A stretch of 64,000 nt of DNA from Paramacrobiotus metropolitanus. Lineage: Eukaryota > Tardigrada > Eutardigrada > Parachela > Macrobiotidae. Where the stretch lies: the NCBI RefSeq assembly GCF_019649055.1, contig NW_026570238.1, positions 310,001-374,000 of the forward strand, written 5' to 3'. A program made the translations under genes and the position numbers. Below are positions 51,488 through 62,964 of this stretch, piece by piece. The notes under the pieces were generated by a model. That model saw only the letters and a program-made list of their open reading frames with translations, made no database searches and was not told the DNA's origin. How positions within the stretch are numbered: the first letter of the stretch is position 1; the number at the start of each line of letters is the position of its first letter.

Positions 51488-51952
51488 GCAACCAGCTACT
51501 TTGTCGCCTCAATTTCATGTTATTTATCACCCTTTTCACAGACATGGCATGACAGAAATTAAGCAGTAACATCCTCGCAGTACAAACTATTTTAGGTAAC
51601 TGTAAAAAAAAGATACAGTACTTAACGATTTATCTAGCAGGCCCTAATATCATGTCCAGTAATACAAATATATGCATATTTCTATTGCACAGGCGTTGTG
51701 TGGTAATAAATAATTTATGGTGCAAGTTCCTCCACGTGCACAAATAAATGTTGTACCTGTCGCGGAATGTCCTTTTCGCCACCGTCTACAGCTGCAGCAG
51801 GTACTGCTGAATGCACGGTGACCAAAGGAGCCAAAAACGTGCCAACAGTAATTCTAGCGACATCTATAAAAATTAACGAGAAGCACTACATAATCAGACC
51901 AGCAGCAGAGAACAGCCATAGAAAACTTGACACAAAACCGCCAGCACCATTT

Positions 51953-52083
51953 CCCGAGTAAAACAACTTGAAAAAAAAACGTTAGATCAACGTTAGGAAA
52001 CGGCTAAAATTGACACACATCCGTTCACCTAGCGGTAGTTACACGTTAAACTAACGTTTTTCCTACAAGCTGTTTTACTCGGG
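51953..52083 (+). mobile_element. MITE copy 1 (131 bp)
   Basis: Begins CCCGAGTAAAACAACTTG and ends CAAGCTGTTTTACTCGGG, inverted termini of about 18 bp. TTT flanks it on both sides (51950-51952, 52084-52086), consistent with a 3 bp target duplication. No coding capacity. About 92 percent identical by eye to the reverse complement of copy 2. Confidence 0.85.
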
Positions 52084-52420
52084 TTTCCGTATTCATCCAA
52101 TAACGTATAACTTTATTTGTTGTCAGATACTTACCTATACACGGATCACTGTAGCTTTTTCGGAGTGGACGGAAAAGAGTATTCCATTTCCGTTCCTGCA
52201 TCTTCAGAATGCACCTTGGCGCGAAATGACACGCAACAATACTGCAGTAATTATTCTGCAGCAACAATCACACATCCACGAAAATAGAAAAGGATACTTA
52301 TTATAATTGCGGCTTCTCTTAGGCGACAGTGCAACGACCACAAAATGATCAACAGTCGTATTTTTCTTGACTAGCTAGCGCACACATAATACCATTTATT
52401 TATACTATGTTCGTCGGGTC

Positions 52421-52551
52421 CCCGAGTAAAACAGCTTGTAGGAAACACGTTAGTTTAACGTGTAACTACCGCTAGGTGAACGGATGTGTGTCAATTTTAG
52501 CTGTTTCCAAACGTTTACCTAACGTTTTTTTTGCAAGTCGTTTTACTCGGG
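52421..52551 (-). mobile_element. MITE copy 2 (131 bp), inverted relative to copy 1
   Basis: The same element in opposite orientation, flanked by GTC on both sides (52418-52420 and 52552-52554). The different 3 bp flanks of the two copies show two independent insertions. The mobilising family is not clear; a 3 bp duplication is seen in CACTA and PIF/Harbinger elements, but the termini match neither consensus plainly. Confidence 0.85.
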
Positions 52552-52554
52552 GTC

Positions 52555-53158
52555 AGAAGTGATCATATTACTGGCTATTTTTTCTTTCAGTTATCAGAAG
52601 TGTGCTTTATTAAATTACTTCTACAGCTAAGCAAAAGCAATCCTTTCATCAATAAAACTGTAAGTTTTGCGAACATCAGCTTTATTGTTCTACCAAAAAA
52701 ACCAGCGCGATTTTTATTTACAGAAATAGCTGCAGGCTGCATCACACCTGTGCAGGGTGCAATAAATAAGAACTTGTACGGTAATTTGAATTTAACTGAA
52801 TGCAGTGCGTGCCTAATTTGCTTAGCAACATATTTACAGGTTGGATAAACAAAAACAATGCAGTAGGACTTTTTCGGTTTAGGTTCCGTAATTCAGTACT
52901 ATAATTACTTAAGTAGGTGCAATACGTACTGTACTTTATTAATTTTACAGTAGTTGCTGTAGTTGCTCTTCCGTTCTTGTACAAACTTGTATGAACCATC
53001 AGTATTGTGTATGTTCTCTTGTTGTTCCAGGAAGAGGATGATGTTCTTCCACAAACGAAACAGAAGGAATAAATAATTCAGCGACATGATTATAAGAATC
53101 TTATACTTGTGCAGTTCATAAACAGGAACTTTTAATAATAATTATTATGCCTGAACTG
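52555..53158. other. Intergenic stretch, no gene seen
   Basis: AT-rich. The plus-strand frame 52531-52848 starts inside the MITE and has no recognisable product. Confidence 0.4.
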
Positions 53159-53941
53159 TTATTTTGTCCATAATAAATTCCAAACATCGCTAGCAGAAAT
53201 CATTTCTGGGCTTTCCAGTCGATTACAGGCTGGCGGATTCGGGTCGACCGTATTACGGAGTTGATTAGCATTCCCAACAGCACACTGCTCTGGGGGTGTT
53301 TGTACTTGCTCAAGTTTCGCTAGCCGCTCTACAAAAATTAATAAATTCTTAAATTCACATAAAAAAATAGACAACAGATCGCACTTCGATGTGAAAACTT
53401 TAATAATGCAAAAACCTAAATTTTTTACAATCTGTATAATCGAATTGCTTTCAACTGTCATACGCACAATGTTGTACCCACCCTTAAGATGCTTGTTTTC
53501 TGCCAATAAAAGAAGCCGATTTGCCTCTACTTTCTTTGCATCCAGTAAGAGCTTATACAGCAGTTTTGTGCATTTGCGTAACTTATTGGAAAGATTTGAA
53601 GTTGTGACATCTGCAACAGTAACAGCGTTAACGTTTTTACAACGATGGTAAACGTCATTTGTCCTGCTTGGCGAGCATGAATCTTTGCCACCTTTTTAAG
53701 GACACCAAATCGGTACCAAAGGGTTCTTTTAAATGTACGGTTAAGTTACAGTTTAAAAAATTTTTTTCCATGGAAAGGCTTAGGTATACAAATATCATAC
53801 ATGATACATATGCCAACAAACACATTGTCGAAACAAACACGTTTGGGATCATGATCCCGTCGATGACCAGCAGCAGTTACCTTGTCGAGCAACAATGTAC
53901 TTTAGTTTATCAAGATCTTTAATACTAAAATTATGATCCAT
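53159..53941 (-). CDS. Small coiled-coil protein, family unknown
   Basis: A first exon at 53941-53881 encodes MDHNFSIKDLDKLKYIVARQ and ends at a GT donor. Later pieces are EPFGTDLVSLK (about 53725-53690), NLSNKLRKCTKLLYKLLLDA plus KKVEANRLLLLAENKHLK (53610-53483) and the last exon from about 53330, ERLAKLEQVQTPPEQ ... VWNLLWTK, with stop at 53159. Heptad-like Leu spacing suggests coiled coil. The phase between the second and third pieces does not fit my splice sites, so an exon border is wrong or missing. I do not recognise the family. Confidence 0.45.
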
Positions 53942-54246
53942 ATTTATCCAATTTGTATCAAAATTTTATAGAGAAAAGCATTACGAATTCTGACTCTAAT
54001 CATTATCGTACACTGACGTACAACTTCTGTTTACATTAGACATTAGACATTAGACTAGTCTACATTAGAAACTTAGTAAGGAATGACAGATGATATCGCT
54101 ATTATGCTAGCACTAATTATTAGATCATCTTTGCCAAATAAATGTACGTTGGTTAACTGCCATGCAATACAGTCAACCGCGCTTAAAATGACTTTATTAT
54201 GTATGCGTTGCAAACAAGCCATTAAAATTTGCACTGGCTGACCTCT

Positions 54247-57154
54247 AGCTGTCACCTAGCAGCGCCTGCATAAAGCATACCTCGAAAGTGGTTCACCCGA
54301 GCACTGTCAACTTCAGAATTACGGACAAAAGCAAACGTGTGCATTTCGGTTGTGAGATCTGCGGAAGAGAGCCAAAACTGATGTGTACTGGATGCAGTGA
54401 AACGTACTACTGGTACATTCTCTACGACAAAACAGAATGCCGTAACGTAAACGCTCTTATCGGCATGAGGTCAACTAGTAACCGTTAATTAGTTGCCCTA
54501 AACACTGCATCCTGGATTTCCACGCCATTCATAAATACGTCTGCACCAAAATCAAAGTAATTCGCAATCCAGACTGCAAAAGCGAAATATGGAAACGTTT
54601 TACAACCGAAGAAGTTAACGCCATTCTCCAAGGAAGGAAAGTAAGGTCTATATATATATTGCTACACAAATCCACGCGCACGGTTCGGTGTATGTCGACA
54701 TAGTGTTATGTTGGTCGTAGCGTAATGCATACTTGATGTTTCTTGGTCCGTTGGTACAGTAATATCGGAAATAATTCATAATTGTTGAGTATTAATTTAT
54801 TGTTTTTCGAGTTAATTTAACCATTTAAGAAACTTTGTAAAATTCACTGACCACAAAAAAAAATTTGTAAAATTCAGAAAGTGTCATAATAATACAGTAA
54901 CTGTACGCGGTGCTTTCATAAGCGGTTTAAGAAATTGTACATAATTTATTATGTGTGTAATACGGAAGTGGCTGACATTTTGAAACTGTTCTAGTGCCGT
55001 AATCGGTGCGAATTTTGTGATTTTACTTTTTTCTGTCTTTTAGCATATGGTTCTAAAGTTGGCTAACAATATGGCACATCGTAACCTGCATCGCGGAAAT
55101 TACCTTTTTGCGATTCCATGTTCGTTGCTATCCCAGAAGCTGACTCTCGAGTTGTTTGGTGACCTTTACTGTCTGGAAATGGTGGGACCCTATTTGACCA
55201 TGGCCGCAGCTTATTTGGCGCGCAAGAAGCTAAAGAAAAGCCAGTTTTACTGCGGTCTCGTAAATCATGTTAAACTGGCAAAGTTGCACGGAAGGCTGCC
55301 CAAGAACGAGGAGCTACAATTACAGATTCTGACTGCGCGGCAGTATGTGGAAGAAGGGAATTTCGGAATGGCAATGAATATTTTGACAGAACAGGCACGT
55401 GCAATTTTTTTTCCAAAGCCACTATTTACCACTCAGAATGATCCCCGAATTAAATAATTTTATCTAATTAGCTGGTTTATTAGCGTAGTGGACGCCTTAA
55501 ATATGTTTAAAAAATATGCGATTAAAAACCTCCGTAAATCATGTGTACATGTTGCCGTTATACATACGCGTACTTTGCGGACGGATTTTCTAAATTACGC
55601 TATTGGCACGTATTGCGTACCATCAGAATAGCGTAGTAGTTATGCAAGACAGTCAAATAAGAAAAGAGACATTAACTAACAATAAGAAGAGGAGGATAAG
55701 CCAACAACGAAAATATACGATTTAAAATGTACATTAAACAATTCCAATATTGATTACAGGTTGCGGAACTCTCCTTCGATCGCGGGAGTAATTCTCAGGA
55801 ACTCCTGGATGGCTTATTTTATCTTGGATATTGCTGCTTTGTATCGCATAATATCGTTTCGGCAAATGCATACTACTGCTATGTGAGTGCAATTGTGATC
55901 ACATATTTACTTACCATAATGCTTTGGACTACAATGGAAGGTCTCGTTATGTTGTAAACATTCTAGTACGCACTACACATATTGTTAGTGCTTTACATAT
56001 AGTACAGAAAGCAGTCTGCTTTTGATGCAAATTTTTACATGTAAAAGATTTATTTGTTTCAAGCAACTACAGTACGTTATAAATTTCTGAAATACATAAC
56101 GCATAACTTAGTTTTAGATATTTTATCGACAGTTCTTTTAAACGATCTGACCAAAGCTTCACTGCTGCTTCATCAAGCTATTGAAGAACAACTTAACCCC
56201 CTTATAAAGCCAGGAATGAAAATGGGTGATGAGCACGTCCATCGACACAGCTCGCCAACTCCTGCACCTTATTCGGAAAGAGCATATCAAGGTAAAATCA
56301 GGAATTTAACGCTGTCACATAAAGGTTTATTTCAAAAACGGAATTCTCATACGAATGCCTAATCCATTTTACTTTTTAACTGACTTAATATCAGCTTGGT
56401 CTGAAATTCTCTGCGCTGAAATTCAACTGTTTTACATCTTATGCAGTTTATCTGCAACGAGAATGCCTCTTAACCTATTTGCGAACAATATGGAAGCAGT
56501 TCGAAATGGCCAACAAAAAAGATTTTCCCGACATTTTTCCCATGGTTCATTACTGTATCGCCATAATTCTCTATGCCTGCAATCAGTGGAAAGAGGTTTG
56601 CTTGATGCATGCAGATATATGCATGGTGACCTTTGGGCTGATTTGAATCAGCATGTACCGTGAATTCTGTATCCCAAACAAATTAATTTGAACAGTTATT
56701 AATATGGAAGTGAACGGTTGTCCCAATGTAAATACTGTTCTGTAATTCGCATTAAGCCAATTTCTTTTTGATCTTTTGTCTAATCTTGAGAGCCATAATT
56801 TTTATATTTTTCCAGGCTTCTGATTACTACCGCGAAGCAGAACGGCTGACTGGAAACGATCGGGCATTCGAGTTTCAGCAAATGCGGAAACCTTTGACTT
56901 TTCTAAAAAAACATGTGGACTACTGTCTTACAAAGCATGACGTTACCATGGATGAACAGCCAGCTAAAAAACAAAACTCCGTAACGGAGAATCAACCAGC
57001 CACAGATACTACCGTTACTTCATTTGATGATGAACTAGGAGAGACGCTAAAACAATTAGCTGCAAAGATACGAAGCTATGAGATGGATCTAGCTTTACAT
57101 AATTCTGACTTTAGAAACAACAAAGTGCTCTTGCATTATGTAGGAGTTTTATAG
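54247..57154 (+). CDS. ZMYND12: ZMYND12-like MYND/TPR protein
   Basis: Resembles ZMYND12, a MYND-finger plus TPR protein of sperm flagella. The first seen exon (up to 54412) has CEICGREPKLMCTGCSETYY; the next (54493-54640) completes the MYND finger as YYCCPKHCILDFHAIHKYVC. Exon 55044-55389 (HMVLKLANNMAHRNLHRGNY, MAAAYLARKKLKKSQF) and exon 55760-55882 (LLDGLFYLGYCCFV) form TPR-like helices. Further exons are about 56143-56291, 56447-56625 (VHYCIAIILYACNQWKEVC) and 56816-57154. The intron after 55389 appears to use a GC donor. The initiating exon is upstream of 54247 and was not found, and the join into the exon at about 56143 is not resolved in phase. Confidence 0.65.
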
Positions 57155-57645
57155 TTAAGGAAGCGTTAGAATACATTCTTGTTTTACTGGGTGTTCAACC
57201 AAACGATTTTAATTACGTATGAAGAACTGGATTTCTTACTATATACTTATTTAATCGCAAAAGCTTGATCGGATAGGTACGTACCGTACGTTGTACTTAC
57301 TAATAAACACAGGCAACATTGTTACGCTATTCTTGTAACCAGGTGCCAAAATAGAAATGACTTCCTGCTCAAACGATTTTTTGTAAACTACTTACTTCTT
57401 TTTGTATCAAAATATATGGACTTGTCAGTTGTCACTTAGCACATATATGCAAAAAATGTTGAAAGTAATGTATTATCCGCGATTGTACTTTCGATTTTGA
57501 GAAGGTTATCTTTGTAAAAAATCAATATAATTTGATCATTCTGAATCAACGAGATCAAAATGGCGTTAGATTTCTAGTCGAATGGGCTGTATTGTACATG
57601 CAGTAAGTGCTAATAATTTGGGCGTCACCCGCACCTACAATTGCG
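57155..57645. other. Intergenic stretch, no gene seen
   Basis: AT-rich, containing the palindrome-like GTACGTACCGTACG at about 57276-57291. No gene or RNA was recognised. Confidence 0.4.
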
Positions 57646-58239
57646 ATGAACGAGCACAGTCAGTCGCCATTAAAACTTCGATTTTTTGATATCGTGGAGG
57701 ACGCCTACTCAAAACGTGTGGTGGATAACGCATTACGCTCTTCTGTTGTTAATGATGTCTGTGATGACTTCCAATGTTCCCACACTTCCGCACCCATGGA
57801 GAACAGTGCAAGCACCGAGAAAGTGGCTTCTAAACTGGAAAATCTTCGTCAAAATATCCAGCATGTTATTTTGTCCATTGACGCATTTTTGCACCACAGC
57901 GCTGCAATGTCCACCGGCGAGATATTGTTTCTAAAAAGGCAGTTTCTACAGCTTCGCAAATATCTTCCCCGTTCTGTCCTACTGGACCAACGGGCTGAGC
58001 GGGAAAGTAGCGATAGGTACAGGATCTTTGCATAAACTATGTACGTGTAACAAATTCGCGAAACTCTGCCGTACAGAATTAACAGTGTGCACCCTTTTGC
58101 TAGTGCATTTCAGATAGCAAATGCTAGATACAAACGTCTATTGAACACCAAAGCTGAAGCCAGTTTTCGCCATTTGGGTTTGAAAATCAAAATGGATTGT
58201 ATCTGGAAAAGATTTCACGACGTTGCGGTATATGATTAA
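57646..58239 (+). CDS. Unknown helical protein, two exons
   Basis: ATG 57646 opens a frame rich in helix formers (LRFFDIVEDAYSKRVVDNAL, KLENLRQNIQHVILSIDAFL, LFLKRQFLQLRKYLPRSVLL). A second exon from about 58115 (NARYKRLLNTKAEASFRHLG, KMDCIWKRFHDVAVYD) ends at 58237-58239. A donor near 57999 (phase 1) would join the two. No family recognised. It is placed head to tail before the uridine phosphorylase-like gene and has its own stop. Confidence 0.5.
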
Positions 58240-58317
58240 TGTATGTAGGAGCATATTTCCTTCCTTTTACTGCAACCGGTATTGTTGTTTAACTTTTATG
58301 ATCTACTGTATATCAGT

Positions 58318-60278
58318 ATGAAATCAAAACAGCCTAAAGTTTATGCGAATAAATTTTTCAAAAATTTAAAGGTCACTGCGTATTTAGATCTAAATCCGAA
58401 ATTATTGGGGGGAACCAGATCTTCGTACCGTTGAGTGCAGCCGCAATCTTAACATTTGTTCCTCAATTTTTAGAGGTTTGCAGCTGTGCTGTTTTCGTGC
58501 CGTTTTCGTTGGGTTAATCTTTATGCTGTAAACATATCAGCTAAGAAACAAGTTTGCACTTTTACGTTGTTGTTTTTTCAGCTGATCTGCATTAGCACCC
58601 AAGGGATTTTGTTAAAACAACTAGCCGAGGGCTGTGCTAAGATTTGTATGGAAACCAGTATTCCAGGTGGATTATCTCTTATCGATCTTTGTTCTCCGAT
58701 ATCTTCCTGCTCAATGTTTAAGGCCGGATGCGTTCTCTTTGCGTTGGTATGTCTGCTTTTAAGTGTTAATGCGCATGCACCCAGAGTCTGAGTGCTCGTA
58801 CGTCTTGTGCACCACGAATCCAAATAGTACTTGTAGCATTGAGTAATAGTTAAATAATGATTGCTAAACTAGTAAACATACTTTTTGATAGATGGGTTCA
58901 GTTCACTAACATGAGCCTGTATCTCATATATATTATGTACAAAGATCCTAAGCTGATTTGAATAACGTTTGTCTTTGATGACCTTTGGTAAACGACAAAT
59001 TCGGTGTGCTACAGCAGCCAGAAGAAAATAACATCGAATTGTTTTACGACGTTCTAGCATCCTGGAGGCAGCGAATCATTGTCAACGTTATTGAACGAAT
59101 TGTTCCAATTCTTATTCTGTGCTGGGGTCCAGCGACATATTAAAGCTGTACATGTTGGATTATCCAGTGGATTGGCTGTTAAACCGGGTTCAGTCATTGT
59201 GACGCGAAACATCTACAATGGACTGTTCCAGACTTCCTGCCAGCAAGTCAGTTCTTTTGTGTTCTGAATGTAACTTTTCTGTCGGCCTTTCATACAGAAG
59301 TACTAGTATTTTCGACAGCAAGATGTTATCAAAATTTATGACTAGCACATCATAAAGCAGAAACACATTAATTTCAAAGTATGCGGAATCTTGATTTGTG
59401 GAAATACGGAAACTAATCTACAGATAATGCTGTTAACAGGTTATTCCTAGTTGATTTTGTGAGTGCTTTATTTTTCAATGTAGAGTGTACTGGGAAAAGA
59501 GAAGAAATTGCCAAACGCCTTAGACGAAGAATTCGTTCAAGAATTGCTAAAATGCGGAAAAATCCAAGTCTTGGAATACCGGTCATCGATGGCAACACCT
59601 TAAGTGTCGATGGTTTTTACGAAGCTGAAGGACGTCTAGCGGGAGCTTTTGCCGATTACAGTCATGTTGAACGCATAAATTTTTTTCAAAAATGTCTGAC
59701 AAAGTACGGTATCTGCAACTTCGATCCAGAGGCACACACTTTTGGGGGTATAACTCGCCATGCTGGAATTGCCGGTAAGTTGCGCACAGCTTCCCACAGC
59801 ACATTAACACTTTTAACATTCTTGTAAATCTTAATTTGAGTTCTAAGCAATAGTGATTAACTCAGTACTTTCAGTTACGTAAGTTACGTTTCTAACCATG
59901 GTAAGCATCCTTATCACAACGATAGTTCCACCGTGGTTTGTACAAACTACGCCTATCGTTTTTTTTAACGGCATGACCTTTGCAGCTGCAGTGCTGAGTA
60001 TAGTAACCGTGGATCGGTTTACGGAGGAATCAACGAACCATGAGGGAGAGGAAAATGTTATAGAATGGTATTCGAGGCTGCAACGTCTCCTCGAAAACTA
60101 TTTTTGTGAAAATATAGCAAACTGGTCTCAGAAAAGAGAACCGGAAGTTGACGAGGATCGCCTGCTGCAATGTGTCACCTCGGAGATGGTTACCATGGCT
60201 GTTCTTAAAAGACAGATCGTCGCTGCTTCCGAAAAATTATCAGATGAAATTTCAGTTAATCACTGCGCTCATCACTGA
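58318..60278 (+). CDS. UPP: Uridine phosphorylase-like protein
   Basis: Related to uridine phosphorylase, which splits uridine into uracil and ribose-1-phosphate. Exons: 58318 to about 58430, about 58480-58512, 58582-58746, 59058-59246, 59503-59774 and about 59987-60278. Matches in order: CSMFKAGCVLFAL then HPGGSESLSTLLNEL (family: [21 protein letters not shown]), VHVGLSSGLAVKPGSVIVT (family: IGTSGGIGLEPGTVVIT), SVLGKEKKLPNALDEEFVQELL, GNTLSVDGFYEAEGRLAGA (family: GNTMCTLDFYEGQGRLDGA) and AAVLSIVTVDRF. The NIEMES uridine-binding block is FDPEAHTFGG here, so activity is doubtful. The frame shifts by one base at about 59575-59582. The tail beyond the family end is about 60 residues. Confidence 0.75.
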
Positions 60279-60591
60279 GATCTCAACTTTAATCCTAGTA
60301 TTCAATTCCATACCATCAAATAAAAATCAATTTAATTAAAATGTGGCCAATACTGAGCAAGGACGATCAAATTATCGTAGAAAACTCCCAGAACCCATGC
60401 CGTCGCATATCAGTACAAAATTTCTGGCACGCAAAAAAATAGAAAACGCTAAAACCGAAAAAATATTTCAAGGCACATGAATGAATGAAAACCGAACAAA
60501 TATTTCAAGGCATATGAATGTTTTAAGCAGTAATAATTCGTCAACATCATCCCACAAATATCTTGCAGAGCGTAAGTGGCCAAACACAGCA

Positions 60592-62083
60592 TCACTGATG
60601 GCGTTGATCCTGAGCGACAACCACATTCTCCGTGTCCAGATCGAAATTCTGCGGATAACCAGCAGTATGTTAAAAACACATCCGAATGAAAGCAAACCAA
60701 AACTCACCGCTTGACGCATGCGTTCTTTAGCTCCGCGAATGTACTCATCCCGCTCGTTGGCAGCGTTAATCCACTGGCGTTGTTCCTCGCTGACCGTCTC
60801 CGTCGATCCATCCGGCATTGAGCTCTGAGCGGCCACCATTTTTTCGTGGACTTCTTGTACGCGCTCATTCTGGAAGAACATTCAAAATAACTGGTGTAAA
60901 ACAGCATTACAAGACAACCAAAACAAACGTACATGCTCCTTCAACTTTTCCACAATTTCCTGCAGAATACGATCGCGGTTGCCGTTGATCTCGGAATACT
61001 TGGTATCCATCTGGCGCAAACGCTCCTCGAATTCCATATTCTGTCGATTCTGGATTTCACGATGATGATTTTCCTAAACAAAACCAAAAGTATGATATCG
61101 ATGTTCAACAGGAAAACTGCGCCAGTTTGCAGCACCTGCTGCTTCAATTTCTCCAGCTGTGCCAAACGTCGGGCCTCCACATTGGCACGCGCTTGTTCCA
61201 GTTCTTTGTCGATGGACTCCTTCAGTTCGTCAGCCTGCTGTTTCTCCGCCAAACTTCGCTTCTGAATGGCCTGCTGCACCCTGCCCACGTTGTGTTCCAA
61301 ACAGCGATTGCGAAGCTCATTTATCGCAGCCTTGAAAAAAACAAACTGATAAACCGCTATTAGAAATTCAAAATTAAAATGAAAAGTGCCCGTATTTGAG
61401 TAAGTACATAATCACATTCACCGACTGTCAGTCATTAAAATAATTAAGGCACACGTGATACTATGCACTAGTATGCAGTATTGCATCTAAAGCATAATAA
61501 AATTTTGCACAATGAGGTCAAGAGCAAGCGTACAAAAAAATCCGAAGAAGCACACAAAAAGCATCAGTCATACACGTGCAGCGTCAAGATAGCTGATATT
61601 CAAATATTCCATTAACCATGTTTAATAATAACTGCATTTTGTAATTGTACGTGAAAAATTTTTCCGACATACAATATTCCAAATCAAAAAGACAGGCGGA
61701 ATTTGCAAAAACTGAAAATAGGTACACGCTTCTCACCTCACGACGGGCTTCAGCAGCCACGAGTTTTTCATTGAGCTGCTCGGCGGTCAGCGGCGGCGCT
61801 GCAGGCTGCTCCGCAACATCCCCGACGCGTCGAGCAACTGGCGACCCCAACGACTTTCCCGGACTGCCCCGTGCTTCACCATCCAGCAGAATTTCATAAG
61901 CCACCCCGCTTCGGCGCACTCGCATCGGACTACCAGTATCCCGATCGATGCAAACTACAACAACAATAGCGTTATCATAGATTCCTGCCCCTCTTATACA
62001 CTGCCCAAATTCATACACTGGCTCTTACTATCATCCGAGTTTCTTGCGGTAGCCATTGGCATGTTGTCTCCGTTGCCTTCCAT
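60592..62083 (-). CDS. STMN: Stathmin-family microtubule regulator
   Basis: A cytosolic phosphoprotein family that binds tubulin dimers. Exons: 62083-62029 (MEGNGDNMPMATARNSDD), 61954-61737, 61333 to about 61141, 61075 to about 60935, about 60881-60714 and about 60648-60592 (stop). Exon 2 has RRSGVAYEILLDGEARGSPG (family: SGxxYEVILKPP) and LTAEQLNEKLVAAEARRE (family: LEEIQKKLEAAEERRK). Exons 3-5 are an uninterrupted charged helix with stathmin-like repeats (NVGRVQQAIQKRSLAEKQQA, IQNRQNMEFEERLRQMDTKY, NERVQEVHEKMVAAQSS, ANERDEYIRGAKERMRQA). The helix is longer than in single-unit vertebrate stathmin, closer to insect forms. All phases agree. Confidence 0.8.
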
Positions 62084-62171
62084 TGTACAAGCTTTTAATT
62101 GCGTAGTCAGGAACTTTAACCTCAAACTGGTGCTAATAAGTGACTTCTGGATGCCAAGAACGTAATGGATA

Positions 62172-62432
62172 CTAAGTGCTTTTCCCCAAACCGCGACTCC
62201 AAAATTCCAGGTATCGATCGCTAACCACAGCCAGTTCACAGCTGGTGCTTGCTAGGCATGGTTTGGTAACCAGCGTCAAAAACAATGCAGACTGATATGC
62301 CCCATGGTCTGCAGTTTGCACGTCTTTTACGTCATATGGGCAATTTTCTGAGTTCAGGAATGGGCACAATGCGCAGTTGCACATTGCAGAGTTAATCCAA
62401 ATGGTCGACCATCCGCACAAACGACAGAACAT
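62172..62432 (-). CDS. Possible small Cys-rich frame upstream of stathmin
   Basis: An 86-codon frame beginning MFCRLCGWSTIW and holding eight Cys in its first 50 residues. It could be an alternative first exon of stathmin (SCG10-type isoforms have a Cys-rich, palmitoylated N terminus) or chance. I saw no donor that proves a join. Confidence 0.15.
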   Translation of the reverse strand: MFCRLCGWSTIWINSAMCNCALCPFLNSENCPYDVKDVQTADHGAYQSALFLTLVTKPCLASTSCELAVVSDRYLEFWSRGLGKST

Positions 62433-62839
62433 TTTACTTATTATTAAGTAATACTTTTTAAAATATAAAATAAGAAAACTGAACCGTATTCACTTTTAAA
62501 AAATCATTTGTATGGCATGTTGTGGTTAGCAGTTACAACTGTTACGAAAAAATACTAGGTAGCACAGGACACCCCGGTTACCGGTCACTGAAACACGATG
62601 TCATATGATGACCAGTGACCGCCCAAGTACTTACTTACCTGTGCCGGCTGTACGTACATACTATGTAAGTACATAGTTCGCTCTACTTTATGAAGATATT
62701 TAATAAAGATATTGATATAAATATTGACCAAATTCTGGCTGACGGCATGCAAATGAAACAGAAAGACATGAATCGCAATCAACATTTTAACCCGGATAAA
62801 ACCCACAAAAAACAGAACGAATTCGGTCCAAAGCATATA

Positions 62840-62912
62840 CGTAGAAATTAATTCAATAAACATGGGTTTTCCAAATTAATTAATTCAATAAACATGGGTT
62901 TTCCAAATTAAC
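62840..62912. repeat. Short tandem duplication (32 bp period)
   Basis: The block ATTCAATAAACATGGGTTTT plus CCAAATTAA occurs twice in direct tandem, starting at 62851 and 62883. Confidence 0.8.
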
Positions 62913-62964
62913 GAGGCTGAATCAGATCCAAGTCACATGACTTGCAGTTTAAACCGGGTCCCTT

